A stretch of 64,000 nucleotides of DNA from Amycolatopsis suaedae (GCF_004214935.1 NZ_SFCC01000020.1:62001-126000), one strand, 5' to 3'; positions 28,208 to 37,828 are shown, counted from the stretch's first letter. A program made the numbers and translations. The notes: a model not told the origin generated them from the letters alone.

Positions 28208-29878
28208 TCAGCCCAGCTTCGCCAGCTGCTCGCGCAGGGTGTCCAGGCCCATCCCGCCCATGCGCAGGGCGCGGGTGTGGAAGTCCTTGGAGTCGAACGC
28301 CGCCCCCTGCCGGGCCCGGGCCTCGTCCCGCGCGGCCAGCCACAGCCGTTCGCCGAGCTTGTACGACGGTGCCTGGCCGGGCCAGCCCAGGTAGCGGTCG
28401 ATCTCGTCGGGGATGATCCCCGGGTCGGTGATCGTGCGGGTGCGCAGGAACTCCAGTCCCAGCTCGGGCGTCCAGCGCTGGCCGGGGTGGAAACCGGAGC
28501 CCGCCGGGATCTCCAGCTCCAGGTGCATGCCGATGTCGATGATCACCCTGGCCGCGCGGAACAGCTGCTCGGACTGCATGCCGAGCAGGTCGCCGTCGTC
28601 GGACAGGTAGCCCAGCTCGCGCATCAGCCGCTCGGCGTAGAGCGCCCAGCCCTCGGCGTGCCCGGAGTTGAGCGCGAGCAGCCGCTGGAAGCGGTTCAGC
28701 GTCTCGGTGTGCACGGCGGTGGCGATCTGCAGGTGATGGCCCGGCACGCCCTCGTGGTAGACGGTGCTGACCTCACGCCAGGTGGTGAACACGTCGCGGC
28801 CCTCGGGCAGCGACCACCACATCGTGCCCGGCCTGGTGAAGTCGTCGTTGGGGCCGGTGTAGTACGCCCCCGCCGGGCCGCCGGGCGGCGCGATCCGGCA
28901 CTCCAGCGCCATGATCGGGTCGGGGATCTCGAAGTGCGTCCCACGCACCGACTCCAGCGCGGCGTCGGACAGCTGCTGCATCCACCGCTCGTACGCCTCG
29001 GCGCCGTGCACCAGATACCGCTCGTCGGTGTCCAGCGCCGCCGCCGTCTCGGCGAGGCTCGCGCCGGGACGGATCCGGCCCGCGATCTCCAGCATCTCGG
29101 TCTCGATGCGGGTGAACTCCTCCCAGCCCCACTCGTAGGCCTCGTGCGGGTCGAGATCGGCGCCGGTGAAGTACCGCGACCACAGGCGGTAGGCCTGCTC
29201 GCCGACGGCGTCCTTGGTCGGGGCCTTCGGCGCCAGCTCCGCACGCAGGAACCCGGCCAGCTCGGCGTAGGCCTCCTGCGCGGCCCGGGCCGCGGCGTCC
29301 AGCCGGGCACGCAGCGCCTCGTCCACGCCGGTGGCACCGGACACCAGGCCGGTGAAGAAGCCCTCCTTGCCGTGCAGGCCCGCCCACGTCTCGGCCTGCT
29401 CGGCGACCTTGGACACCTGACGCAACGCGGAGACGTTGCCCCGCCCGGCGGCGGTGAGCAGGGAGGCCCGCATGCCGTCGAGCGTCACGGGCACGGCCTC
29501 CGCGCGGGCGGCGATGGTCTCCCAGTGCTCGGTGGTGTCGGTCGGCATCAGGTCGAAGACGATCCGCATGTCCTGCACCGGGCTGGCGATCGTGTTGAGC
29601 GCGGACAGGTCCAGCCCGGCCTCGTGCACCGCCAGGTCCATGCCGACCCGCTCGGTGATCACCGCGGCGGCCAGTTCCTCCGAGGCGTCGGCCGGAGCGG
29701 CCGCCTTGACCTCGCGTAGCGCGGTGCGGGCCAGCTCGGCGCGCGCGAGGTGGCCGTCCGGTGAGTAGTCGGGCATCCGGTCGTCGTAACCGCTGATGCC
29801 CATCAGCGTCGCGGTGACGGGATCGGCCGCCGCGAAGTCGTCTACGTACCGGTCGCTGATGTCATGCACTGATGCCAT
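28208..29878 (-). CDS. DUF885-family putative metallohydrolase
   Basis: A 556-residue protein of the DUF885 family. The family HExxPGHH zinc-type motif is present as YHEGVPGHHLQIA; other blocks are SGHAEGWALYAERLMRELGY and PAGSGFHPGQRWTPE. Members are probable peptidases, substrate unknown. ATG at 29878 is listed, but a GTG at 29887 lies 1 nt after the metF stop and may be the coupled start. It follows metF on the same strand as a two-gene operon. Confidence 0.85.
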   Translation of the reverse strand: MASVHDISDRYVDDFAAADPVTATLMGISGYDDRMPDYSPDGHLARAELARTALREVKAAAPADASEELAAAVITERVGMDLAVHEAGLDLSALNTIASPVQDMRIVFDLMPTDTTEHWETIAARAEAVPVTLDGMRASLLTAAGRGNVSALRQVSKVAEQAETWAGLHGKEGFFTGLVSGATGVDEALRARLDAAARAAQEAYAELAGFLRAELAPKAPTKDAVGEQAYRLWSRYFTGADLDPHEAYEWGWEEFTRIETEMLEIAGRIRPGASLAETAAALDTDERYLVHGAEAYERWMQQLSDAALESVRGTHFEIPDPIMALECRIAPPGGPAGAYYTGPNDDFTRPGTMWWSLPEGRDVFTTWREVSTVYHEGVPGHHLQIATAVHTETLNRFQRLLALNSGHAEGWALYAERLMRELGYLSDDGDLLGMQSEQLFRAARVIIDIGMHLELEIPAGSGFHPGQRWTPELGLEFLRTRTITDPGIIPDEIDRYLGWPGQAPSYKLGERLWLAARDEARARQGAAFDSKDFHTRALRMGGMGLDTLREQLAKLG

Positions 29879-29888
29879 GCCGGGCACG

Positions 29889-30791
29889 CTACCCGGGCGG
29901 CACCCTCGCGGGCACGAGGTTAAGCCTGGTGATCAACTCGCGGGTCGCCTTGGACCGGTTGAACGTGTAGAAGTGCAGGTCGGGGACGCCTTCGGCGATC
30001 AGCCGCTCACCCAGCTCGGTCACCACGTCCAGGCCTTCCGCGCGGAACGCCTTGGCGTCGCCGGACAGCGGTTCCAGCCGGTCCAGCAGCCAGCGGGGCG
30101 CCTGCGCGCCGGACAGCTCGATGGTCTTACGCAGCGTGCGGGGCGTGGTCAGCGGCATGATGCCGGGGATGACCATGGCCTCACAGCCGGTGGCGGCCAC
30201 CCGGTCGCGCAGCCGCAGGAAGTCGTCCGCCTCGAAAAACAGCTGCGCGATGGCGAAGTCCGCGCCGGCGTTGAGCTTGCGGACCAGGTACTTGGTGTCG
30301 GCGTCCAGGTCCGCCGAACGCGGGTGGCCGTAGGGGAACGCGGACACGCCGACGCAGAAGTCGCCGAGCGAGCGGACCAGCTCCACCAGCTCCTCGGCGT
30401 AGTTGAGGCCGTCGGGGTGGGGGATCCATTCGCCGTACGGGTCGCCGGGCGGGTCGCCACGCAGGGCGAGGATGTTGCGCACGCCCACGGCCGCGTACCA
30501 GCCGATGACGTTGCGCAGCTCGGCCACGGAGTGGTTGACGGCGGTCAGGTGGGCCATCGGCACGAGCGTGGTCTCGGTGGCGACCCTGGCGATGCTGCGG
30601 ATGGTGCCGTCGCGGCTGGTGCCGCCCGCACCGTAGGTGATCGACATGTAGGCGGGGTCGTACCCCTCCAGCTCCCGGACGGACCGCCAGAGGATGGCCT
30701 CGTCGGCCTCGTCCCGCGGTGGGAAGAACTCCACCGAGAACGCGGTCCTGTCGCCTCGCAGGCGTTCCACCACGGAAGTCATGACACTCAT
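29889..30791 (-). CDS. metF: Methylenetetrahydrofolate reductase
   Basis: A 300-residue FAD enzyme that makes methyl-THF for methionine synthesis. The pattern FSVEFFPPRDEADEA, SITYGAGGTSRDGT, ILALRGDPPGDPYGEW and IAQLFFEADDFLRLRDR is diagnostic. ATG 30791 (or 30782) is chosen; earlier in-frame codons would include the promoter. No S-box or B12 element is seen upstream. Confidence 0.93.
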   Translation of the reverse strand: MSVMTSVVERLRGDRTAFSVEFFPPRDEADEAILWRSVRELEGYDPAYMSITYGAGGTSRDGTIRSIARVATETTLVPMAHLTAVNHSVAELRNVIGWYAAVGVRNILALRGDPPGDPYGEWIPHPDGLNYAEELVELVRSLGDFCVGVSAFPYGHPRSADLDADTKYLVRKLNAGADFAIAQLFFEADDFLRLRDRVAATGCEAMVIPGIMPLTTPRTLRKTIELSGAQAPRWLLDRLEPLSGDAKAFRAEGLDVVTELGERLIAEGVPDLHFYTFNRSKATRELITRLNLVPARVPPG

Positions 30792-30801
30792 GGTAGTCGG
30801 C

Positions 30802-30807
30802 AGGGTA
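30802..30807 (-). promoter_or_regulatory. -10 box of metF
   Basis: On the minus strand TACCCT precedes the metF ATG (30791) by 10 nt, predicting a leader of only 3-4 nt. Confidence 0.45.
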
Positions 30808-30895
30808 CGCGGAAAGTCACTGTTCGAAACTGCCTTCTCGTTCTCTGGGAGCACCGCTTCGCGCGCGGGGGCCGGCTGCGGTATGCCTGACGTCC

Positions 30896-32659
30896 ATGGG
30901 GACACCGCGCCGCATCACCGCACTGCTCGGCCTGCTCACCCTCGCCGCCTCCCTGCTCGTGACCGGCAACGCCGCCGCGCAGGAGAAGCCGCCGTCCTGC
31001 CGGCAGGACACGGGCACCAGGGTGATGGCCGCCACCGCCCACCCGGCCGCCTCGCTGGCGGCGTGCCGGATCCTGCTGGCAGGTGGCTCGGCGATCGACG
31101 CGGCCGTCGCCGCCCAGGCGGTGCTCACCGTCGTCGAACCGCAGTCGTCCGGCCTGGGTGGCGGTTCGCTGCTCACCTACTACGACGCACGGTCGAAGAA
31201 GGTGCGGTTCTTCGACGGCGTCGCCGCGGCCGGGCACACGACCACGGCCGGGCTGACCGTGCCCACGGAACGGGAGCAGGCGGCCGGAGTGCCGTCGTTC
31301 GGCACCGCCGACGTGGGCTACTCGGCCCGCGGCGTCGCCGTGCCGGGCACGCTAGCCGTGCTCGGCCTGGTGCACCGCCACTACGGCAGGCTGGGCTGGG
31401 ACAGGCTGTTCGGTGACTCGATTTCCCTTGCCCGGCAAGGTTTCCCGGTCGCGCCGTACCTGGCGTCCATGCTGCGCACCCCGATGACCGTGACGCCGAT
31501 CTGCCGCTTCCCCGGCCTGCGGGCGCTGTTCTGCGACGGCGACGCCCCGAAGCCGGAGGGCGCGATCGTGCGCAACCCGGAGCTGGCCGCCGTACTCACG
31601 GAGGTCCGCGACGGCGGCGCACGGGCGTTCTACGACCCGCATGGCGACATCGCCCCGGCCATCGTGCGGGCGCTGCGAGCGGGCACCTTCGACCCGACCG
31701 CCGACGCGAACGGCCCGGCCGTGATCCCGAGCCTGCTGACCGAGCGTGACTTCGCGGACTACCGCGCCGTCGAGCGGCAGCCGGTGTGCGGGCCGGTCCT
31801 GCGGCACCGGCTGTGCACCGCCGCGCCCCCGGCCACCGGCGGGGTGACGTTGACCAACCTGCTGCGCATGGCCGAGGCCAAGGGCATCACCGGGCTCCGG
31901 CCGGGCACCGCGCCGTACGCCCACCTGGCCATCGAGGCCAGCCGCATCGCCGGTACCGACTCGCACGCCCACGTCGGCGACCCGGGTTACGACCCGGTGC
32001 CCGCGGGACTGACCGATCCGGCGTTCGCCCGGGAGCGGGCCGGGCTGATCAGGCCCGACCGCGCGGTGCACCCGATCGAGCCGGGAACACCGGGCGGGAA
32101 GGCCGAGAACACCAGCCAGATCAGCGTCGTCGACCGGTGGGGCAACGCGCTGTCGATGACCACGACGATCAACCTGAACTTCGGCTCCCGGGTCGTCGCC
32201 CGCGGCATCGTGCTGAACAACGGCTCGACCAACTTCAGCGCGGCGGGTGCGAAGGTCAACGCGATGGAGCCGGGCAAGCGGCCGCGGACGTCGATCGCGC
32301 CGAGCCTGGTGTTCGACCGGCGGGGTGCGCTGCGCCTGGTGACCGGCGCGGCGGGCGGCGGCCCGATCCCCGACTACGTGGCGCAGACCGTGCTCGGCGT
32401 GCTCGTCCACGGCGAGGACCCGGCGACGGCGGTCGGCAGGCCGCACGTGTCCGGTCAGGCCGAGACCGGCGACTGCGTGCACTCCGACCTGGAGGCGGGC
32501 ACGCCGATCGCCGAGCTGCTACCCGCGCTGAAGGAACGTGGTCACCCGTGTGCGCGGGCCACGACACTGCGCAGCGGGCTGGCCGCCGTGGCCGTCACCG
32601 GGTCCGGGCTGCGCGGTGCCGCCGACCCGCGCCGCGACGGCGTGGCCCTGGGCGGTTAG
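30896..32659 (+). CDS. ggt: Secreted gamma-glutamyltransferase
   Basis: A 587-residue Ntn hydrolase acting on glutathione and other gamma-glutamyl compounds outside the cell. It has a signal peptide (cleavage near NAAAQ) and a large N-terminal domain with SSGLGGGSLLTYYDA. The autoprocessing threonine is in ENTSQISVVDRWGNALS, and the small subunit carries RPRTSIAPSLVF and GGPIPDYV. Mycothiol-producing actinobacteria lack glutathione, so the natural substrate is open. Its stop overlaps the azlD stop by 4 nt. Confidence 0.92.
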   Translation: MGTPRRITALLGLLTLAASLLVTGNAAAQEKPPSCRQDTGTRVMAATAHPAASLAACRILLAGGSAIDAAVAAQAVLTVVEPQSSGLGGGSLLTYYDARSKKVRFFDGVAAAGHTTTAGLTVPTEREQAAGVPSFGTADVGYSARGVAVPGTLAVLGLVHRHYGRLGWDRLFGDSISLARQGFPVAPYLASMLRTPMTVTPICRFPGLRALFCDGDAPKPEGAIVRNPELAAVLTEVRDGGARAFYDPHGDIAPAIVRALRAGTFDPTADANGPAVIPSLLTERDFADYRAVERQPVCGPVLRHRLCTAAPPATGGVTLTNLLRMAEAKGITGLRPGTAPYAHLAIEASRIAGTDSHAHVGDPGYDPVPAGLTDPAFARERAGLIRPDRAVHPIEPGTPGGKAENTSQISVVDRWGNALSMTTTINLNFGSRVVARGIVLNNGSTNFSAAGAKVNAMEPGKRPRTSIAPSLVFDRRGALRLVTGAAGGGPIPDYVAQTVLGVLVHGEDPATAVGRPHVSGQAETGDCVHSDLEAGTPIAELLPALKERGHPCARATTLRSGLAAVAVTGSGLRGAADPRRDGVALGG

Positions 32660-32961
32660 AGCAGGCGCAGACCTGCCGCGACCACCACGCCGACCGCGAC
32701 GGCCACCAGGGCGGGTGCCCGCAGCAGGTAGCTCAGCCCGGCGGCGCCGAGCCCGGCACCGACCCGCCAGTCGGCGTCGGCCCAGCCGGCGCCGGCCACG
32801 TCGGTGACCACGAGGGCCGCCAGCAGAGCCGGCGCCAGCACGGCGATGACCGCGGCGGCCTTCGGCGGCAGCTCCCGGTCCCCCAGCACGGCGGGCCCTG
32901 CCGCCTTCAGGCCGATGCTGACCAGCGCGACGAGCACGATCCCGATCCACAGCGTCGTCAC
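32656..32961 (-). CDS. azlD: AzlD-type branched-chain amino-acid exporter subunit
   Basis: A 101-residue protein with four hydrophobic segments: TLWIGIVLVALVSIGLKAAGP at the start and VAVAVGVVVAAGLRLL at the end. It pairs with AzlC. The GTG at 32961 overlaps the azlC stop (GTGA); the frame open further upstream is a shadow of azlC. Confidence 0.85.
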   Translation of the reverse strand: MTTLWIGIVLVALVSIGLKAAGPAVLGDRELPPKAAAVIAVLAPALLAALVVTDVAGAGWADADWRVGAGLGAAGLSYLLRAPALVAVAVGVVVAAGLRLL

Positions 32962-33623
32962 GCGGCCTCCCGTTCGGGCAGCAACGCCAGCAGCGCCGCC
33001 ACCGAGGATCCGATCAGGGCGATCCCGACGGGCACCACGAGCACGAGCAGGCCGGCGAGCACGGCGGCCAGCGCCGCGACCTCGCGCGCACGCCGCGACG
33101 CCCGCAGCTCGCCGAGCAGCAGCACCAGGAAGAAGCCGGGGAACACCAGGTCCAGCCCGAACCGGGTGACCACGTCGGGCGGTGGCGCGGCGAGCACCCC
33201 GGCCAGCGTGCCGAGCACCCACGCCGGCGCCTGGACGAGCGTCGCGCCGATCAGCTTCTCCCGGTCGTAACGGCCGCCGCCGAGGTGCGCGGCCGCCCAG
33301 GACGCGTCGACGACGGCCTGACCTTCCAGCGCGCGGCGGATCCTGCCGCCCCGCAGCGCTCCCGCGACCGCCACCCCCATGGGCAGGAACCGGGCGTTGA
33401 TCAGCGCCGCCGCGCCCACGGCGACGGCCAGGTTGCCGCCGCCGGCCAGTGCCGTCGCCATGGCGAACTGCGCGGAGCCGGAAAACACCACCAGCGAGCA
33501 CACCACCGGAGCCAGCAGCCCCCAGCCGAGCGACTGGGTGAACGCGCCGAACGTCAGCCCCAGCACGAAGGTCGCCACGGCGAAGCCGCTGCCGACACGC
33601 ATGCCGGGCAGGTACTTCCGCAC
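32958..33623 (-). CDS. azlC: AzlC-type branched-chain amino-acid exporter subunit
   Basis: A 221-residue membrane protein with the AzlC block FSGSAQFAMATALAGGGN and LINARFLPMGVAVAGALRG. AzlCD pairs export leucine, isoleucine, valine or analogues. GTG at 33623 follows GGGAGG by 6 nt; the ATG 6 codons earlier lacks such a site. Divergent from a CGNR regulator with a dyad between. Confidence 0.88.
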   Translation of the reverse strand: MRKYLPGMRVGSGFAVATFVLGLTFGAFTQSLGWGLLAPVVCSLVVFSGSAQFAMATALAGGGNLAVAVGAAALINARFLPMGVAVAGALRGGRIRRALEGQAVVDASWAAAHLGGGRYDREKLIGATLVQAPAWVLGTLAGVLAAPPPDVVTRFGLDLVFPGFFLVLLLGELRASRRAREVAALAAVLAGLLVLVVPVGIALIGSSVAALLALLPEREAA

Positions 33624-33641
33624 GGTCCACCTCCCTAACAA

Positions 33642-33658
33642 GCTAACTACTACTTAGC
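33642..33658. promoter_or_regulatory. Operator-like dyad between azlC and the CGNR gene
   Basis: GCTAA-CTACTAC-TTAGC, five-base arms, 5 nt before the CGNR -10 box. Possible site for the CGNR protein itself (inference). Confidence 0.4.
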
Positions 33659-33662
33659 CTAT

Positions 33663-33668
33663 TAGACT
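33663..33668 (+). promoter_or_regulatory. -10 box for a leaderless CGNR/crt transcript
   Basis: TAGACT, 6 nt, GTG at 33675. Same geometry as at 24264. Confidence 0.55.
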
Positions 33669-33674
33669 GACGGC

Positions 33675-34271
33675 GTGGACGACAACTGGCACGGATACGA
33701 CCTGGTCGGCGGTCACCTGGCGCTGGACCTGACCAACACCGTGTCCTGGCGGCGCGACCCGGCCCGCTACCGCGACCGGCTCACGCTGCCCGGCTTCCTG
33801 CCCGCCTGGCTGGAGCGCACCGGGCTGGCCACCGAGCTCACCGACGCCGCCCTCGCACCCGTTCTGCCCGCGCTGACCGCACTGCGAGAGGCGACGTTCG
33901 ACGTGATCACCACCGGCGGCACCGACACCGACGGGCTCGCGGTGCTGCACCGGCACCTCGCCGCCGCCCACCGCGTCGCCGCCCCGGCGACCGGCCTGCC
34001 ACTGCGGTGGACCCTCGACGTCACCGGGCCCGGCGACGTCGTCCCGGCGCTCGCGCTGGCCGTCGAGGACCTGCTCACCTCGCCGGACGTCGAACTGGTC
34101 GGCGAGTGCGCGGGCCCGGCGTGCGCCTGGCTGTTCGTCGACCGCACCCGCAACCGGTCGCGCCGCTGGTGCAGCTCGGCCGACTGCGGCAACCGGGAAC
34201 GCGCCCGGCGCCACTACCGCAGGACCCATGGCCGTGTGGTCGGTCACCCCGGTGGGCATCCGGGTGAATGA
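33675..34271 (+). CDS. CGNR zinc-finger regulator upstream of crt genes
   Basis: A 198-residue protein: an N-terminal ABATE domain (LDLTNTVSWRRDPARYRDRL and following) and a C-terminal CGNR treble-clef zinc finger, with CAGPACAWLFVD and RRWCSSADCGNRERARRHYRR giving four cysteines. The family binds DNA and is thought to sense small ligands. The transcript is leaderless by prediction. Its stop overlaps the crtE start (ATGA), which ties it to carotenoid expression; it could also act on the divergent azlCD. Confidence 0.85.
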   Translation: MDDNWHGYDLVGGHLALDLTNTVSWRRDPARYRDRLTLPGFLPAWLERTGLATELTDAALAPVLPALTALREATFDVITTGGTDTDGLAVLHRHLAAAHRVAAPATGLPLRWTLDVTGPGDVVPALALAVEDLLTSPDVELVGECAGPACAWLFVDRTRNRSRRWCSSADCGNRERARRHYRRTHGRVVGHPGGHPGE

Positions 34272-35374
34272 ACCCGGACGATGGACACATGACCCCGAGC
34301 CCGTCACCGCCCGATGTCGACCTGGCGCCGCACGTCGAGCGGGTGCTCGCCGAGTTCCTCCACGAGGCAGGCGACCCGATCCGCCGCACCGAGCCGGTCG
34401 TCGGCCCCGCCATCGACGCGCTCACCGAGTTCGTCCTCGGCGGTGGCAAGCGGTTGCGTCCCACGTTCGCGTGGTGGGGCTGGCGGGGCGCGGGCGGCGA
34501 CCCGGACGGCCCGGACGCCGAGGGCGTGCTGCGGGCGGTGGCCAGCCTGGAGCTGATCCAGGCGTGTGCGCTGATCCACGACGACCTGATGGACTCCTCG
34601 GACTCCCGCCGGGGCTCGCCCACGGTGCACGTCGCGTTCGCCAAACGGCACGCCGACCACGGCTGGCTGGGCTCGGCCGCCGGGTACGGGCTGTCCGCGT
34701 CCGTCCTGATCGGCGACCTGGCACTGGCCTGGGCCGACGACATGTTCTCCGCCGCGCCGCTGCCCGCGGCGACGCTGGCCGCCGCGCGGCCGGCCTGGCG
34801 CGCCATGCGTACCGAGGTGCTGGCCGGGCAGTACCTCGACGTGCACACCCAGGCCACCGGGGACGCCTCGGTCGAGGCGGCACTGCGCATCGACGAGCTG
34901 AAGACCGCCGCCTACACCGTGCGCCGCCCGCTGCACCTGGGTGCGGCGCTGGCCGGCGCGGGCCCGGAACTGCTCGGCCCGCTGCTGGAGTTCGGCGAGG
35001 ACCTGGGCATCGCGTTCCAGCTGCGCGACGACCTGCTCGGCGTGTTCGGCGACCCGTCGGTCACCGGCAAACCGGCCGGTGACGACCTGCGGGAGGGCAA
35101 GCGGACGCTGCTGGTCGCGCTGGGGCTGCGCGACGCCGGCCCGGCCGAGCGGGAGGTCATCGCCGCGGCCGTCGGCAAGGCCGACCTGTCCGTCGACGAG
35201 GTGACCGCCGTGCGGGCCGCGTTGCACGAGGCCGGCGCCGTCGACGCGGTGGAGCGGCGGATCGCCGAGCTGACCGGGTCGGCCATGGCCGCCCTCGGCC
35301 GCGCCGAGCTGACCGGCGCCGCGGCCGCCAGGCTGACCGACCTCGCGGTCCTGGCCACCCAGCGGACGTACTGA
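34268..35374 (+). CDS. crtE: Geranylgeranyl diphosphate synthase-type prenyltransferase
   Basis: A 368-residue trans-prenyltransferase making the C20 precursor of phytoene. The first Asp motif is LIHDDLMDSSDSRRG and the second FQLRDDLLGVFGD; GGGKRLRP binds IPP. Its position ahead of crtI and crtB supports a GGPP product. ATG 34268 overlaps the CGNR stop; ATG 34289 is an alternative. Confidence 0.9.
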   Translation: MNPDDGHMTPSPSPPDVDLAPHVERVLAEFLHEAGDPIRRTEPVVGPAIDALTEFVLGGGKRLRPTFAWWGWRGAGGDPDGPDAEGVLRAVASLELIQACALIHDDLMDSSDSRRGSPTVHVAFAKRHADHGWLGSAAGYGLSASVLIGDLALAWADDMFSAAPLPAATLAAARPAWRAMRTEVLAGQYLDVHTQATGDASVEAALRIDELKTAAYTVRRPLHLGAALAGAGPELLGPLLEFGEDLGIAFQLRDDLLGVFGDPSVTGKPAGDDLREGKRTLLVALGLRDAGPAEREVIAAAVGKADLSVDEVTAVRAALHEAGAVDAVERRIAELTGSAMAALGRAELTGAAAARLTDLAVLATQRTY

Positions 35375-35375
35375 C

Positions 35376-36848
35376 GTGCGTACCGTCACCGGGCCCACCG
35401 ATCACGTGGTGGTCGTCGGAGCCGGGCTCGCCGGGCTATCGGCGGCGCTGCACCTGCTCGGCTCCGGCCGTCAGGTCACCCTGCTGGAACGCGATCCGCG
35501 TCCCGGCGGGCGGGTGTCGTCGGCCCACTCGGAGTACACAGTGGACACCGGAGCGACGGTGCTCACGAGGCCGGATCTGCTCGACGAGGCGTTCGCCGCC
35601 GTCGGCGAGTCCGCTGTGGACCACCTGCGCCTGCACCGCCTCGACCCGGCCTACCGCGCGCACTTCGCCGACGGCAGCACGATCGCCGTGCACACCGACG
35701 GCCCGGCCATGGAGGAGGAGATCCGCGAGGTCGCCGGCCCGGCCGAGGCACGGGGATACCGCGGGCTCCGGCAGTGGCTGACCGAGCTGTACACCGTGCA
35801 ACGCGACGAGTTCATCGGCGCCAACTTCGACTCCCCGCTGGACCTTCTCGGCCCGAACCTGGCCAGGCTGGTCGCGCTCGGCGGATTCGGCAGGCTGGAG
35901 CCGAAGGTGCGCCGCTACCTGCGTGACGAGCGCCTCCGGCGGCTGTTCACGTTCCAGTCGCTCTACGCCGGGCTCGACCCGGCCAGGGCCATCGGCGCGT
36001 ACGGCGTGATCGCCTACATGGACACGGTCGGCGGGGTGTACCACCCCGAGGGCGGCGTCGGCCGGGTCGCCGAGGCCATGGCCGCCGCCGTGACGAGGGC
36101 GGGCGGCACCGTCCGGCTGGCGACACCGGTGGCCTGGCTGGAGCGGATCGGCGGCACCGTGCGAGCGGTCCGCACCGCCGCGGGTGAACGCATCCCGTGT
36201 GACACCGTCGTGTTGGCAACCGACCTGGAGGCCGCCTACCGGCTGCTCGGTGCCCGGCCGCGGCGCCCGGTCCCGCCGAGGTACTCGCCGTCGGCCGTCG
36301 TGCTGCACGGCAGCAGCCACACGGTGTGGCCGGACCTGGACCACCACACGATCTTCTTCGGCGCCGCGTGGCGCCGGACCTTCGCCGAGATCACCAGCCG
36401 GGGCAGCCTGATGAGCGACCCGTCGCTGCTGGTCACCCGGCCGACGGCGACCGATCCCGGCATGGCGCCCGACGGCAGGCAGGTGATCTCCGTGCTCGCC
36501 CCGGCACCCAACCTCGACCGGGGTGCCGTGGACTGGCGGCGGATCGGCCCCGCCTACCGCGCCGAGTTGGTGGCGACGCTGGAAAACCGCGGCCTGAAAG
36601 GGTTCGCCGGGGACTTCACCGTCGACGAGGTGGTGACCCCGCTGGACTGGGCCGAACGCGGCATGGCGGCGGGCACGCCGTTCTCGCTGGCCCACACCGT
36701 CGCGCAGACCGGGCCGTTCCGGCCCCGCAACCTGGTGCGCGGCATGGACAACGTCGTGCTGGCCGGCTGCGGCACGACGCCCGGCGTCGGCATCCCGCCG
36801 GTGCTGATCTCCGGCAGGCTGGCCGCGGCACGGGTGACCGGCCGGTGA
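35376..36848 (+). CDS. crtI: Phytoene desaturase
   Basis: A 490-residue FAD enzyme. It has the dinucleotide fold VVVGAGLAGLSAALHL at the N-terminus, the GGRVSSAHSEYTVDTGATVL block and the C-terminal carotenoid-oxidase signature CGTTPGVGIPPVLISGRLAA. GTG at 35376 begins 1 nt after crtE. It would convert phytoene to lycopene or a partly desaturated product; the number of steps cannot be read from sequence. Confidence 0.93.
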   Translation: MRTVTGPTDHVVVVGAGLAGLSAALHLLGSGRQVTLLERDPRPGGRVSSAHSEYTVDTGATVLTRPDLLDEAFAAVGESAVDHLRLHRLDPAYRAHFADGSTIAVHTDGPAMEEEIREVAGPAEARGYRGLRQWLTELYTVQRDEFIGANFDSPLDLLGPNLARLVALGGFGRLEPKVRRYLRDERLRRLFTFQSLYAGLDPARAIGAYGVIAYMDTVGGVYHPEGGVGRVAEAMAAAVTRAGGTVRLATPVAWLERIGGTVRAVRTAAGERIPCDTVVLATDLEAAYRLLGARPRRPVPPRYSPSAVVLHGSSHTVWPDLDHHTIFFGAAWRRTFAEITSRGSLMSDPSLLVTRPTATDPGMAPDGRQVISVLAPAPNLDRGAVDWRRIGPAYRAELVATLENRGLKGFAGDFTVDEVVTPLDWAERGMAAGTPFSLAHTVAQTGPFRPRNLVRGMDNVVLAGCGTTPGVGIPPVLISGRLAAARVTGR

Positions 36849-37771
36849 GCAGGCGCGAACTGGACGCCGCCGGTATCCGCGGCGCGGAGCTGCGGCGGGC
36901 GTACACGGTCTGCCGGGAGATCAACGCCTCGCACGGCAGGACGTTCTTCCTCGCCGCGCGGCTGCTGCCCACCCGGGCCCGGCCCGCCGTGCACGCGCTG
37001 TACGGGTTCGCCCGCGCCGTCGACGAGGTCGTCGACAACCCCGCGCCCGGCAGCGACCCGGAAGCCGGGCTGGACCGCGCCGCGGCCCAGCTGGACGAGG
37101 TGTACGGCGGCGGCACGCCCGCCGACCCGGTGCTGGTCGCGCTGGCCGACACCGTACGGCGGCACGAGATCGACCGCGGCCTGTTCGACGCGTTCCTGCG
37201 GTCGATGCGGATGGACCTGACCGTCACCGGCTACGAGACGTTCGACGACCTCGGCGAGTACATGTACGGCTCGGCCGCGGTGATCGGATTGCAGCTGCTG
37301 CCGGTGTTCGGCACGCTCGGTCCGCGCGTCGACGCGGAGCCGGGCGCGGCGGCGATGGGCGAGGCGTTCCAGCTGACCAACTTCCTGCGGGACGTCGGCG
37401 AGGACCTCGACCGCGACCGGGTGTACCTGCCCCGCGCCGAGCTGGCGGTGTTCGGAGTGGACTCCGGGCTGCTGGAATGGTCGCGCCGCACTGGCCTGCC
37501 GGACCGGCGGATCCGCGCGGCGATGGCCGCGTTCGTCGCCCGCAACCGGGCGGTGTACCGGCGTGCGCGGGCGGGGATTCCGTTACTGCGCCCGGAATCG
37601 CGGCCGTGTGTGCGCACGGCGCTGACGTTGTACGAGGGCATCCTCGACGAGATCGTGGCGGCCGACTACCACGTCCTGCACCGCAGGGTGGTCGTGCCGA
37701 ACCGGCGGCGGCTGGCCGTCGCGTTGCCCAGTCTGGTGCGAACTCAGGCACTGGAGTTACTCCAGGCTTAG
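36845..37771 (+). CDS. crtB: Phytoene synthase
   Basis: A 308-residue squalene/phytoene synthase joining two GGPP. Both Asp-rich sites are present: YGFARAVDEVVDN and TNFLRDVGEDLDRDRVYLP. GTG at 36845 overlaps the crtI stop. It is the last crt gene; no lycopene cyclase or modification gene follows. Confidence 0.93.
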   Translation: MSRRELDAAGIRGAELRRAYTVCREINASHGRTFFLAARLLPTRARPAVHALYGFARAVDEVVDNPAPGSDPEAGLDRAAAQLDEVYGGGTPADPVLVALADTVRRHEIDRGLFDAFLRSMRMDLTVTGYETFDDLGEYMYGSAAVIGLQLLPVFGTLGPRVDAEPGAAAMGEAFQLTNFLRDVGEDLDRDRVYLPRAELAVFGVDSGLLEWSRRTGLPDRRIRAAMAAFVARNRAVYRRARAGIPLLRPESRPCVRTALTLYEGILDEIVAADYHVLHRRVVVPNRRRLAVALPSLVRTQALELLQA

Positions 37772-37822
37772 GCCATCCTCAGCCCCACCACCGCCCTCAA
37801 CGGAGACGCTCCGCGTCGCGGC

Positions 37823-37828
37823 TACCCT
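37823..37828 (+). promoter_or_regulatory. -10 box for a leaderless oxidoreductase transcript
   Basis: TACCCT, 6 nt, ATG at 37835. No -35 recognised. Confidence 0.55.

Noticed and set aside
30792..30895. S-box or cobalamin riboswitch before metF
   Set aside because: The predicted start of transcription leaves only 3-4 nt of leader, and no conserved riboswitch core is visible.
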